Source: Propioniciclava flava (GTDB lineage Bacteria > Actinomycetota > Actinomycetes > Propionibacteriales > Propionibacteriaceae). Taken from it: a stretch of 64,000 nt of DNA. The notes beneath the pieces are model-generated. The model was not told the origin of the DNA. It worked only from the letters and a program-made list of their open reading frames with translations, and made no database searches. Shown piece after piece: positions 1 through 7,882 of this stretch (positions within the stretch are counted from its first letter, which is position 1; each line of letters begins with the position of its first letter). The stretch lies in assembly GCF_004126535.1 (NCBI RefSeq), contig NZ_PPCV01000003.1, positions 338,187 through 402,186 of the forward strand, read 5' to 3'. A program made the position numbers and the translations under genes.

Positions 1-557
1 CCCCACGTGACGAAGACACAACGCAGCCCCCGGGCTGCGGCGCCGTCGACATCATGGTGACGGTCACCGATCATGATCGCCTGGGAGGCGTCCACCCCGG
101 CCGCCTCCAGCCGTTCGAGCGCCTGCCCGATCACCCACGCCTTGTCATGCTGCTCGGCCAGATCAGCCCCGGCGATCACCGTGAAGTACCGATCCAAACC
201 CTTGGCCTCAGCGATCCGACGCGCCAGATCCTCCCGCTTCGAGGTGGCCACCGCCAGCGTCCACCCGTCATCGAGCAGACTGCGCAGAGCATCCTCCACG
301 CCCGGATACACCTCGGCCTGGGTCATGGTCTGGGTGTAAATCTCCCGGTAGGCGTCCCGAAACGAGGCGGCCTCCTCGGCGGGAACCCCCAGCACCTGCG
401 TGATGCCGTTCAGCAACGGCGGCCCCACAAACCCACGAATCGCCACAGCGTCCGGAACCGGATAGCCGCGCGCCTCCAACGTCGCCCGAGCCGCACCGAT
501 CACGGTAGGACCGCTGTTGACAAGGGTGCCGTCGAAGTCGAAGAGGGCTACGCGCAT
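1..557 (-). CDS. HAD-superfamily hydrolase, phosphoglycolate phosphatase-like (3' end outside window)
   Basis: The first 185 codons of a HAD phosphatase are visible; the C-terminus lies beyond the window edge. The N-terminus MRVALFDFDGTLVNSG carries HAD motif I (DxDGT, nucleophile and acid/base aspartates). Motif II is the VATSK segment near residue 105 and motif IV is the IMIGDRDHDVDGA segment near residue 165. A helical cap of about 75 residues after motif I fits the Gph/PGMB-type subfamily, which dephosphorylates small phospho-metabolites in the cytoplasm. The exact substrate cannot be read from sequence. The gene lies outside the integrative element, reading away from tRNA-Ile, so it is host chromosome. 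The ATG start puts the nucleophile at residue 8, as is usual. Confidence 0.9.
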   Translation of the reverse strand, partial: MRVALFDFDGTLVNSGPTVIGAARATLEARGYPVPDAVAIRGFVGPPLLNGITQVLGVPAEEAASFRDAYREIYTQTMTQAEVYPGVEDALRSLLDDGWTLAVATSKREDLARRIAEAKGLDRYFTVIAGADLAEQHDKAWVIGQALERLEAAGVDASQAIMIGDRHHDVDGAAARGLRCVFVTW

Positions 558-673
558 GCCCCTCACCCTAGGGCCCTCGCTCCCGACCCCAGGCCCCTGT
601 GCCAAGGCTGGCCACCGATTTTGAGCGAGCGCCTCGGAGGCTGTAAGGTCCGTTACTGCGTCAACGACGTGTT

Positions 674-747
674 GGGCCTATAGCTCAGATGGTTAGAGCG
701 CCGCCCTGATAAGGCGGAGGTCACTGGTTCAAGTCCAGTTAGGCCCA
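674..747 (+). tRNA. tRNA-Ile (anticodon GAT)
   Basis: A full cloverleaf can be folded. The acceptor stem is GGGCCTA paired with TAGGCCC, the D arm starts GCTC-AGATGG, and the anticodon stem CCGCC/GGCGG holds the loop CTGATAA (anticodon GAT). The T arm is CTGG-TTCAAGT-CCAG, and the gene ends in discriminator A747. CCA is not encoded; the next bases are CCC. The 3' part from base 728 is repeated 41 kb downstream, so this gene is the integration site of the large element and its last bases were rebuilt by the element on insertion. Confidence 0.97.
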
Positions 748-749
748 CC
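728..749 (+). other. attL core, tRNA-side 22-bp direct repeat
   Basis: The 22 bases starting TTCAAGTCCAGTTAGGCC recur without mismatch at 41790-41811, in the same orientation. Counting from 721, 27 of 29 bases match (TCACT, two mismatches, then identity). The repeat covers the T loop, T stem and acceptor 3' strand, the usual crossover segment for tyrosine recombinases that integrate at the 3' end of tRNA genes. Confidence 0.92.
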
Positions 750-755
750 CTTCGA

Positions 756-785
756 AACCCCCTCCCACTAGGCAGGGGGTTTTCT
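756..785 (+). terminator. Rho-independent terminator after tRNA-Ile
   Basis: AAACCCCCT (756-764) pairs with AGGGGGTTT (774-782) around a short loop, and TTTCT follows. It starts 9 bases after the mature tRNA end. Because it lies on the element side of the crossover, the terminator is now supplied by the element. Confidence 0.8.
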
Positions 786-796
786 CATGCCCGTCG

Positions 797-818
797 TGTG
801 TATCTTCCGTGTATCTTC
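797..818 (+). repeat. Probable integrase arm-type site, left end (tandem GTGTATCTTC)
   Basis: Two copies of GTGTATCTTC (798-807 and 809-818) are separated by one base, giving an 11-bp period, about one helical turn. The whole 22-base unit is repeated exactly at 41628-41649. Short tandem repeats just inside each end, away from the core, are typical arm sites bound by the N-terminal domain of lambda-type integrases. The assignment is inferred from position and duplication. Confidence 0.75.
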
Positions 819-934
819 ATGGGCCCGAGCTGACCCTCTCCGCGAGCCTTCCCGCACTCCCTTCGAGCAGCTGTCCGTGGAGCGCTCCTGATTTCACTTC
901 TGGATGTTGAAGACATCTGGAAGGGCGGGACGGC

Positions 935-1225
935 ATGGACGAGTTGTTGGCACTGGGGTTGGCGCTGGGTCACGTGCGGAGCGCGGTGGTCGCGTTCGTG
1001 TCGGCGGACGACCCAACCGGGGAATCGCTGTTCCTGGCGGCGGAGTGTCTGGACCTGGAGGGCCTGTTCGGTGACTTCGGGGTCGTGCCACAGCAAGTCG
1101 ATCCCGGCTTGGACGCGATCGCGTCGCTGGACGCCGCGTCCAATGTGTTGGTCGCAGCGCGGCAGGTGGTGCCGCTGGCCTTGTGGGCCGCGTTACAGGA
1201 GGTGCGGGCGAGGGCAGCACGATGA
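935..1225 (+). CDS. Small hypothetical protein, first gene of a coupled three-gene operon
   Basis: This 96-residue protein, MDELLALGLALGHVRSAVV onward, is mostly helical and rich in Ala, Val and Leu. It has no recognised motif and no clear membrane span. Its TGA overlaps the ATG of the next gene (ATGA at 1222), so the two are translationally coupled. It is the first gene inside the left end of the element. Short orphan genes coupled in this way are common in actinobacterial conjugative elements, so a transfer or maintenance role is possible, but nothing in the protein shows it. Confidence 0.7.
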   Translation: MDELLALGLALGHVRSAVVAFVSADDPTGESLFLAAECLDLEGLFGDFGVVPQQVDPGLDAIASLDAASNVLVAARQVVPLALWAALQEVRARAAR

Positions 1226-2052
1226 CCACCACGGTCGGGATGCTGCTGGACGACGTCCACACCCGCGCCTGGGACCTGTGTGCGGAACTCGAGGACCGGC
1301 GTGCCGAGAATCGCTACGGCGAGCGCGGCCTGAAGGTTCTGGCGGTATGGCCCAGGTTGGCGACCGCAGCCCTCCACGTCCTGGACGCGGTGCCACTGGA
1401 ACCGGCATGGCTGGACGACATGGGGTCCGTCCGGTTGGTGTTGGGCCAAGTCGGGCGAGGGGTGCTCGAGGCCACGGCCGACACCGGTTCCGCAGCAGCG
1501 TCCCTGAAGCCCGATCCGGCGGTGGGCAAGCTGACGCTCCGATTGGGGCTGATCGCGGACCTGCTGGTTGGCGAGAAACCGGCGTGCACCGATGTGGACC
1601 GGGCTGTTCTGGAGGGCTTACAGGCCAACGTCGTCTCGATCGTTCACGCCGTGGCCACGGTGTCCCTGCCACTCCTGCAGGACCGGGACCATCTGCAGGC
1701 GCCTCGATCGGTGCTGGCTGCTGTCAAGGCCCGCACGGAGCGGTTCGCGATGATCCCCGCCGAACGACGGAGCGGCCGATACGAGGACGTGGGCGCGGTC
1801 ACGTCGAAGTCGTTGGACGCTGCGATCTCGACCTGGGTGCACGTCGTCGCGGAGAACAGCAAACCCATCATCGCCAAACTCACCCGGTGCATCGACGGCC
1901 CCACCGGACGCGCCCTCCTCGAACGCCAGCGCGCTGCCCTTGATCGTGTCGCCGCAGTCCGGCATGGCCAGATACCGGCGGACGCCCGCGCCATCGCTGC
2001 CCTCGTCGCCGCCCAACGGGGTGGCTTGGTCGCCGAGAGGCGGATCCCATGA
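1222..2052 (+). CDS. Hypothetical helical protein, second gene of the coupled operon
   Basis: This protein has 276 residues from the ATG at 1222 (MTTTVGMLLDDVHTRAWDL). I prefer this start to the upstream one at 1183 because it forms an ATGA overlap with the preceding stop. The sequence is a string of predicted amphipathic helices without cysteine pairs, nucleotide-binding loops or a signal peptide. It ends in another ATGA overlap with the next gene at 2049. The family is not recognised. The tight coupling suggests the three products act together or are needed in fixed ratio. Confidence 0.75.
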   Translation: MTTTVGMLLDDVHTRAWDLCAELEDRRAENRYGERGLKVLAVWPRLATAALHVLDAVPLEPAWLDDMGSVRLVLGQVGRGVLEATADTGSAAASLKPDPAVGKLTLRLGLIADLLVGEKPACTDVDRAVLEGLQANVVSIVHAVATVSLPLLQDRDHLQAPRSVLAAVKARTERFAMIPAERRSGRYEDVGAVTSKSLDAAISTWVHVVAENSKPIIAKLTRCIDGPTGRALLERQRAALDRVAAVRHGQIPADARAIAALVAAQRGGLVAERRIP

Positions 2053-2681
2053 CCACCACGCCGGACGCCGACGCCGGGCTCGTCCGCGCGTTCCCTACCC
2101 CGGGGCCGTTACTTGGCACCGCCTGCCGCGACCTCTACCTGGCCGCCGAGGGCAGCGACAACCAGAAAGCCACCATCGGCGACCCCAACCTGCTGCCCAA
2201 ACCCTGGGACCCACCCACCTGCCGCAACCCTCAACTCCGGGCCGAACTCTGGACGTGGCTCGACGCCGTCGTCATCTGGGTGAACCACGAGTACGTGTGG
2301 GACCCCGACGGCACCATCCCGCCCTGCTGGCCCCTACATCCTCACATCGTCCACGAACTCGCGGTGATGGCCGACCAGCGCCGGCGCGCCGGCGTCGCCC
2401 TCGACTCCAACGCCCTCGAAGAGTGGCACCGCTACACCCTGCCCGGGTTCCTCGAACGCCTGCGCTCCCGCCTCAAGGTCCACTGCGATCAAGACCACCA
2501 ACCCTGGCCCGCGAGGAGCCGTCACGTTCGCCACACAGGCGATGGCCACGCCAAGAGACGGCGCGAGGCCTTTGATGGCGACGTCCAACACCTGAGTCCC
2601 TCCGAGCAGATCACCCCGACTCGACCGCGGCTCAGGCTCTTGAATCCGGACACGGGTGAGCTGCTCGACTGCCACGACTGA
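2049..2681 (+). CDS. DUF4913-like protein, third gene of the coupled operon
   Basis: This is a 210-residue protein. Residues about 60-140 show a Trp-rich pattern: a WTWLDAVVIWVNHEY segment, then PCWPLHPHIVHELAVM, then EEWHRYTLPGFLERL, then a lone Cys-His patch (VHCDQDH). The spacing of aromatic residues, the CW-P-H segment and the WH...LP tail resemble DUF4913, a family known from actinobacterial plasmids and integrative elements next to TraA genes. I place it there with moderate confidence. The last 60 residues are charged and low-complexity. The ATGA overlap with the upstream gene makes this a three-gene unit. Its function is unknown. Confidence 0.65.
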   Translation: MTTTPDADAGLVRAFPTPGPLLGTACRDLYLAAEGSDNQKATIGDPNLLPKPWDPPTCRNPQLRAELWTWLDAVVIWVNHEYVWDPDGTIPPCWPLHPHIVHELAVMADQRRRAGVALDSNALEEWHRYTLPGFLERLRSRLKVHCDQDHQPWPARSRHVRHTGDGHAKRRREAFDGDVQHLSPSEQITPTRPRLRLLNPDTGELLDCHD

Positions 2682-2713
2682 CGCCAGCGAGACGCGCCAT
2701 CACGGATCTGCCC

Positions 2714-2735
2714 AGAGTCGGGCGTCCGCAGATGC
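2714..2735 (+). repeat. Dispersed 22-bp repeat, copy 1
   Basis: The unit begins AGAGTCGGGCGTCCGCAG and matches 3878-3899 at 21 of 22 bases, in the same orientation. The two copies flank the orphan gene at 2853-3659. A shorter related string, CGTCCGCAAATGCC, occurs near 11100. Confidence 0.7.
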
Positions 2736-2852
2736 GATCCTCAGAACCATGCTGCCTGCGCACGAACTCATGCCGCTGGAAACGTGCTGAATAGAACTGA
2801 AGTGACGAGCACCTAATCTGGCTCTTCACGAAAGAGACACTAATCTTGGGAC

Positions 2853-3659
2853 ATGAGCGGATTCGAGTTCGGTATTCAGGGAAGTAGTAATCAGCGATTC
2901 GCGGTGGACTGGGCCAACGGGAATATGATCGAGATCGCGCAAATGCAGAATCGACTTCCGCGGACATGGGACGAGCTGGCGCAGCCTGGGTCAGAACTGG
3001 CGACGCTGTTGGAGCAGCTTCCCTCAGGGCCAGTGGATCTACGGCGGACCCTGTTCGAGGGGCTGTGGACGGCCTACGTCTGCCTCGAAGAGATAGCGAT
3101 GGTTGCTCAGCAGCAGCGCGAAGGAGCGGCACCATCGATCATGGCGGACCTACGGGCTGCCCTGCTTGCCAGCGGTCGGGTGCTGTTCACGCTACTGCCG
3201 GACACCGCTGAGTCGCGTCGTGTGGAGCGAGCCACCACGGTCATGGCCCAAGAGGCCGACAGCCTTCACAGGTTGTACAAGGAGGCGGACGCCTACAGGA
3301 AAGCAGGGATCGTCAATCTCCCGCCAGAAGCCGAGGTCGCGGAAAGCCGGCGACTGGCCAAGGAGATGCTGAAGTACGGTCGGCCTCCCGGAGACGCCAA
3401 GATGCTGCAGGACGTTGCGACGGTCAGTGCCCAGGTGCTGGCCCGGGAGCGGCAGGACGAGGCCACCGACATCGAGCGGCACCTACTGTGGATATTCAAC
3501 GTAGGCAGCGGCTTTGCGCATGGCTACGGATGGCCCTCGCTGCTGTGGCGAGTGGGATCCCTGCCGACCAACACCCCGGGGGACTACATGCTCACGAGCA
3601 TCCTCGTGCACCAGGCGCACCGACTGGTCTTGGAGCAGGCGGGCATCGGCTTGGAGTAG
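2853..3659 (+). CDS. Hypothetical protein, unrecognised family
   Basis: This is a 268-residue soluble, mainly helical protein beginning MSGFEFGIQGSSNQRFAVDW. It has no signal peptide and no convincing membrane span. The most distinctive stretch is near residue 215-230 (FNVGSGFAHGYGWPSLLW), which looks like a conserved active or ligand site, but I cannot tie it to a named family. There is no good ribosome binding site before the ATG. The gene stands alone between two near-identical 22-bp direct repeats (2714 and 3878), which suggests it moved or was duplicated as a cassette. It may belong to the defence cargo of the element. Confidence 0.7.
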   Translation: MSGFEFGIQGSSNQRFAVDWANGNMIEIAQMQNRLPRTWDELAQPGSELATLLEQLPSGPVDLRRTLFEGLWTAYVCLEEIAMVAQQQREGAAPSIMADLRAALLASGRVLFTLLPDTAESRRVERATTVMAQEADSLHRLYKEADAYRKAGIVNLPPEAEVAESRRLAKEMLKYGRPPGDAKMLQDVATVSAQVLARERQDEATDIERHLLWIFNVGSGFAHGYGWPSLLWRVGSLPTNTPGDYMLTSILVHQAHRLVLEQAGIGLE

Positions 3660-4044
3660 GCGTTCGCGGATCCCGACTCTGATCACCCCTAGATGGTGAG
3701 TCGAAGCCCGGTTCCTTGAGGAGTCGCTGGTGCTATTGAGGCTTCACTGGCGCGCCCAGGCGGCCGCCTACTTCGAGGGGCCGGTGACGCTCGGACGGCG
3801 TGGGGCGACACGGTCGGGATTCGTAGTGATCCCAACGAGACGCGCCGGTCGAGGCGCGAACTCGTACGCAACTGCCGAGAGTCGGACGTCCGCAGATGCC
3901 GATGCCGATGCCACGGTGTCCAAAGTCGTGCGTCGACAGACGAGAATGCCTGACATCCCCCGGAGGCCAGATCCGAGTCGTCGATTGGCTCTCGGCGCCG
4001 GTAGCTGACTGGTCTCTCACCTTGCCAACGGCACGCCGTGCTCC
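3660..4044. other. Intergenic region with second copy of the dispersed repeat
   Basis: There is no convincing coding frame in these 385 bases. They hold the second 22-bp repeat copy (3878-3899), followed directly by a short GATGCC tandem run (about 3895-3912). The neighbouring genes converge here (plus-strand gene ending at 3659, minus-strand gene ending at 4045). I see no clear stem-loop with a T tract. Confidence 0.5.
3878..3899 (+). repeat. Dispersed 22-bp repeat, copy 2
   Basis: It differs from copy 1 at 2714-2735 by one base (GGGCG to GGACG). See copy 1. Confidence 0.7.
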
Positions 4045-4941
4045 TCATGAGCGATGCGTCTTGGTTGTGGGGGCCGAAGTCAAGAAGAGTTGAACTGCCC
4101 CGATCAATGCTCCACCCGCCAGTCCGACCAACAAGCCTGACCAGAATGTTAGGTCCGAAGCGGACCTAGCCTCACTCGTGTTGACCCCATCCACCTGGGC
4201 GCCCGCGTAATTGGGCTCCCGACTCGTGTAGTCCAACGTGCTGCTCATGTAGAGGGTCCCGGACGATGCGTCTAGCGACGCTCCATCCCACCGATACCGG
4301 ACGAGATCATCTGCCTGAAGACGCACCTCTGCGGAACCGTCAGCGTACTCCTCTTGGTCATCCCACGCGGACATCTGGATACCGAAGATTCGCGGCACCA
4401 CCCCCCGGCACTCCGCGGGAGTGCATCTGAATATAGGGAGACCACGTGTGCCAGATACCCGAATATCGATACTTCCAACGCGGTAATTGGCGTCCCTATA
4501 GCTGGAGTCTCTGTGAAGATCGAACGAAGTCATGACCCCTTGGTCGGCGGGGGAGCTGTGGGCACCGATGGAAGAGTAATCGGGTTTGCTGCAATAGTCC
4601 GGGCAGGAGAAGGACAGCTGAGGCTGGTCGGGGAAATAGACGGTGACCTCTGCCGAATCGTTGGCCAGCCGGGGGTCCTGATACCCAGTAAGGGCCAAGG
4701 TGACGAGCCACTTGTCGGAGTCCCTCGTACTCCTCGCGCCTTCATCGGGTCTCACCTCAAGGGTGGCTGACGTCAGTTGGAGAGGACTCATCACGACGAC
4801 CTGCACCGGTCGTGGGCGCGTAGGGATATCGCTCCTGGGGAAGATCGCAAACGCGCCACTGAGACACGCGACGCCGACGGCGAGTAGCCACAGGGAAGGC
4901 AGGTGCCGCCGTGCGGGGCCCATCGGTCGTGCTCCAGCCAT
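4045..4941 (-). CDS. Hypothetical bitopic membrane protein with large extracytoplasmic domain
   Basis: The protein has 298 residues from the ATG at 4941, which has GGAG 5-8 bases upstream. A hydrophobic span at about residues 14-34 (LWLLAVGVACLSGAFAIF) is followed by a beta-rich domain of roughly 220 residues, and a second span lies near the C-terminus (FWSGLLVGLAGGALIGAVQLFL). The middle domain has paired cysteines (SCPDYCSK and FRCTPAEC) that could form disulphides outside the membrane. No catalytic motif is seen. It is a stand-alone gene in the cargo zone. It could be a surface or envelope protein of the element, for example for exclusion or phage adsorption blocking, but that is speculative. 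Confidence 0.7.
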   Translation of the reverse strand: MAGARPMGPARRHLPSLWLLAVGVACLSGAFAIFPRSDIPTRPRPVQVVVMSPLQLTSATLEVRPDEGARSTRDSDKWLVTLALTGYQDPRLANDSAEVTVYFPDQPQLSFSCPDYCSKPDYSSIGAHSSPADQGVMTSFDLHRDSSYRDANYRVGSIDIRVSGTRGLPIFRCTPAECRGVVPRIFGIQMSAWDDQEEYADGSAEVRLQADDLVRYRWDGASLDASSGTLYMSSTLDYTSREPNYAGAQVDGVNTSEARSASDLTFWSGLLVGLAGGALIGAVQLFLTSAPTTKTHRS

Positions 4942-5333
4942 CCGGCTCCGCCCCCTGTTCTGAATCGCCGCGGGATCTATGGAGGCTCGGTCACTTGGTG
5001 CCGGCCTCGGTGACGACTCGCTTGTCAGGGTAGTGGTGGATCGCCTCCGTGGCCCAGTAGGCGGCCTTGTGCCCAGGGTGTCCGGACTCGCGCGGCGTGC
5101 GATCGAAGAGCTCGCGGAGGCGACCCGGAAACGCCTCCTCAGGTAGGGCTGCCTCAACGCACTACTTTGCCGCGCCGCGGACGATAGCCTCCGGCTGGGA
5201 AGTCCGCAACCTCTTCTGCTGCACCGGGGTGCGCAGTTCCGTTTCCCTATCGAGGGTTCATTAGGCTAATTGCTGAGCCTCACGCAGGGCGACCCTTCAT
5301 ACTGGGCCTCAGGGTATGGATGGAGGCCAAGAG
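4942..5333. other. Intergenic region between divergent genes
   Basis: These 392 bases lie between the divergent genes at 4941 (minus) and 5334 (plus) and must carry both promoters. The only AT-rich stretch is near 5255-5275 (TTCATTAGGCTAATTGC), which could supply a -10 region for the plus-strand gene. I see no reliable coding frame or repeat. Confidence 0.4.
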
Positions 5334-6038
5334 ATGACGGAGGGCGCGGACGGCGTGACTGGGGAACACGACGAAGCGGACGGCACACCCCCGAAGCACG
5401 GGGGCGAACGTGAGCCTGAGGACCAGTCGACGGACAGCCCCGACAGGGGTCGGCGCCGCCGAACGATCCGCCTGGACGACATCCGCGACGAGGCGGCGAA
5501 GCGGGACCGGGGTCCGGGCGCTGACATGACGTTGAAGGAACTCATCGAGGCCGAGAAGGACCCCGACCACCCCCGGCACGCCGACGCGGTGGAGACCGGA
5601 AAGCTGCTGTCAGCCGAACTTCAACCCATGATCAAGAAGATGACCGAGTCGTTCATGCCCAAGTTGAACCTCGGGGAGTCGCTGGTTCAGGGGATGAACA
5701 AGCAGTGGACGGACTCGATCAAGCCGACGGTGAACCGCGGGCTGGTCGAGGGCTGGGTTAAGGTGCCCGATCGGATCCCGCTGTGGGAGCCCCCTGAACT
5801 GGACCTCGATTTCAGCGACTCGCCGCTGGTCCGCTCGGCTCAACTTGGTGAACAAACCGTGGAGACCCTGGAGGCCATCGCGGGCACTTTGTTGGCGCAG
5901 AATGAAGCAGCCAAGCTGGCCAACGCGGAGGCCACCAAGGTGGCACGGCGAACGTTGTGGGTGGCCGTCTTCACGCTGGTTGCCACGGTGGCGGGCATCT
6001 TGGTGACCATCATGCTGGCTTTCCGCCCTGGGGGCTAG
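5334..6038 (+). CDS. Hypothetical tail-anchored membrane protein
   Basis: I choose the ATG at 5334 because GGAGG sits 7 bases upstream; an in-frame ATG at 5316 has none. The 234-residue product has a charged, disordered N-terminus (about 70 residues with runs of Glu, Asp and Arg) and a middle helical region. One hydrophobic span lies at the very C-terminus (LWVAVFTLVATVAGILVTIML), with only a few residues after it. That is a tail-anchor layout with most of the protein in the cytoplasm. The segment before the anchor (ETLEAIAGTLLAQNEAAKLANAEATKVARR) looks like a coiled coil. The family is not recognised. Confidence 0.7.
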   Translation: MTEGADGVTGEHDEADGTPPKHGGEREPEDQSTDSPDRGRRRRTIRLDDIRDEAAKRDRGPGADMTLKELIEAEKDPDHPRHADAVETGKLLSAELQPMIKKMTESFMPKLNLGESLVQGMNKQWTDSIKPTVNRGLVEGWVKVPDRIPLWEPPELDLDFSDSPLVRSAQLGEQTVETLEAIAGTLLAQNEAAKLANAEATKVARRTLWVAVFTLVATVAGILVTIMLAFRPGG

Positions 6039-6235
6039 CGGACACGGTGAGGGCAACGACCTACGAACAGATCGCCGAGGCGCTCAGCCGGCGTGGATCA
6101 TCAAGCACTCGGAAGGCGTTGGCGGGTTCCGAAGGGCAGCTGGACACCCCCAACGAACGCACTGATCTGCCGCGGTGTGCGAGGGTAGCCTTTCGTCTGG
6201 CTGCCACCCGAGCCCGACCGCCCTAAATGCCGCGG

Positions 6236-7138
6236 TCACGTTGGCAATGGGCTCCTTGCTGGGTTGGTTTGGGGCCCGATGTCGGTCTTCGGTTCGCCTG
6301 ACTCGGCTGAGCGCACCTCGCATCTCTCCATGAAACGGGAGAGCAGCGAGAGCGTTGCGAGGAGTTCAAACGCTTCCTGCTCGGTGAGCACACCTTGCCT
6401 GTGGGTTGCCGGGTTGCGAACCGTCATCTGCACCCCTGGCGCGAACTGGCGTAGGCCGTCCTGCATCGTCTTCACGTCGCGATCTTCTGGGTCCCCTGGC
6501 CAACGAAGGCGAGGGCGACCAGGGGCCGGCTCGTTTACAGAGAACAGCTGCTGCCAGATGGAGGTGTCAGCGATGTCATTTCGCACACCCAGCCCCTTGG
6601 CGGCGCTTACGACGGCGTCAGCTGCCGCCTGAACAGCTGCTCGCAGCTGGTGCATGGTCCAGAATGGAGCGGCAGCGTTCCATACGGTGGGGTGCAACGA
6701 GGCTGGCCCCAGAACCGGAAGCGCCACGGACTTCTCCGCCTCCTCGGCCTCCGCCATCATCGTGGACAACACTCCCAAGGATCGGGCGATGATCCTTCTG
6801 AGTTCACTCGGGTAGAGGAACGCCTTCGGTCGCAGCATCGTGTCCCAGTTGGAGAACGGGTCCACGACGCCGACTCCCTGCACCACCATGTGCGCCCCCG
6901 TCAGCTCGGCCACCGATGAGCACTCCCCGGCGCGCCGTGCGACCGCATCCGTTCTCTTAGCGGCTTCGTTCGCGTCTGCCCCCTCTTTGGGCCAACACGT
7001 GGGAAGGTAGCCGAGCCCTGGTCCACTCATGCTTCCCTCCTCGTGGAGTTCCATGAAGGCCTCGAACGACTCCTGAAACCGTTCGAGCGATTCGATGGTC
7101 CGGCGGAGGTATGCGGGTGTCTTGTCGGTCACATCCAC
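6236..7138 (-). CDS. Ymh-type (TIGR02391) protein with HEPN-like RxxxxH motif
   Basis: This is a 300-residue protein. The C-terminal part (about 160-275) has the layout of the Ymh/TIGR02391 domain: a helix beginning MHQLRAAVQAAADAVVSAAK, a GxxxR-N-D segment, a basic/aromatic RPRLRWPGDPEDR stretch, then MTVRNPATHRQG and a final helix with conserved Glu-Ala. RNPATH (241-246) fits the R-x4-H signature of HEPN ribonucleases. Ymh proteins are repeatedly found in defence-related and mobile loci, with no settled biochemical role. The N-terminal 150 residues are unassigned. The track start is GTG; a second GTG two codons later is equally possible. It lies alone next to an IS21 remnant in the cargo region. 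RNA cleavage as function is inference. Confidence 0.7.
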   Translation of the reverse strand: MDVTDKTPAYLRRTIESLERFQESFEAFMELHEEGSMSGPGLGYLPTCWPKEGADANEAAKRTDAVARRAGECSSVAELTGAHMVVQGVGVVDPFSNWDTMLRPKAFLYPSELRRIIARSLGVLSTMMAEAEEAEKSVALPVLGPASLHPTVWNAAAPFWTMHQLRAAVQAAADAVVSAAKGLGVRNDIADTSIWQQLFSVNEPAPGRPRLRWPGDPEDRDVKTMQDGLRQFAPGVQMTVRNPATHRQGVLTEQEAFELLATLSLLSRFMERCEVRSAESGEPKTDIGPQTNPARSPLPT

Positions 7139-7214
7139 ATCTTCGCGTGTCGCAGTCGATCCAGAGGTGCAGGCAATGAAGGGCTAATGGCGCATCGCGG
7201 GTCTGGGAGGCGCA

Positions 7215-7523
7215 CTACTTCCCTAACGCGCGCTTCTGCCGCGTCAACGTCGAATACGACCCCTTGAACCCAAGTGGACGCAACTCGTCGAGCAGCGTCT
7301 GTGCCCAAAGGTGGGGGTCCTCACGAAGCCGTTCGGTGACGTAGTCGACGAACCGCTCGAACGGGTCCGGGCGGGCCTGGACGCGGACGCCGGGCTGTCG
7401 TTCGCCGGCCAAGTAGGCGCGGATCGTCTTGCGGTCGTGATTGGTGTGGCGGGCGATCGCGCTGATCGTCCACCCCTGTTCTTTCAGAGCGTGAATCTCC
7501 ACGCTGCTCCTCTCTGAGAGCAT
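7215..7523 (-). pseudogene. istA: IS21-family transposase IstA, N-terminal fragment
   Basis: About 102 codons from the ATG at 7523 (MLSERSSVEIHALKEQGWTI). They encode the N-terminal helix-turn-helix of an IstA-type transposase (ALKEQGWTISAIARHTNHDRKT) and the linker before the DDE core (DPHLWAQTLLDELRPLGF). A full IstA has around 400-500 residues; this frame stops after TLTRQKRALGK, so the catalytic domain is gone and the product cannot transpose. An upstream in-frame start at 7574 would run through the hairpin and is unlikely. It marks a former insertion next to the Ymh gene. Confidence 0.75.
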
Positions 7524-7530
7524 GAGCAAC

Positions 7531-7586
7531 GGGCCTCCCTCGAAGGCTGGTGTGTGGTCAGAGACCACCAGCATCGAGGGAGGCCC
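7531..7586. repeat. Long hairpin in front of the istA fragment
   Basis: GGGCCTCCCTCGA (7531-7543) is the exact reverse complement of TCGAGGGAGGCCC (7574-7586). Further pairing inside (CTGGTG with CACCAG, TGGTC with GACCA) makes an almost continuous stem. It lies right upstream of the istA ATG and could act as an attenuator or insulator against read-through from outside. Confidence 0.7.
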
Positions 7587-7882
7587 GCCTCATGCGGCGG
7601 AGCGACCCAGGGTGGGGAACCTCGATGAGCAGAAGTGGGGAGTTTCAATGAGCGCCGTCACAGTCCCGTACGGAGCGGCCCAGACAGTCACTAGCGGGCG
7701 TTGGGTGCTTTGGTGAGGGTTGCCTGTCAGCAGGCGGCTCCGACTGCGCCGATGTTCAATGTTTCTAGTGCGAGGCCAGGTTTCGCCGTGCCTCCTGGAG
7801 CCTTCGTGCTGAGGGCATTCGTACTGTCAGTGGCGCTCGTTACCGTGGCTGTCGAAGTAGCGAGAGACCACGGAGGGATCTG

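Larger units (their letters stand above)
7215..7655 (-). mobile_element. IS21-family remnant (left end plus istA fragment)
   Basis: The element is reduced to the start of istA and its upstream terminal region. Two imperfect copies of TGGGGA-xxx-TC-x-ATGAGC (7613-7630 and 7636-7653, 14 of 18 bases alike) lie upstream of istA, matching the multiple terminal repeats typical of IS21 ends. No istB and no opposite end are present. Confidence 0.6.
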
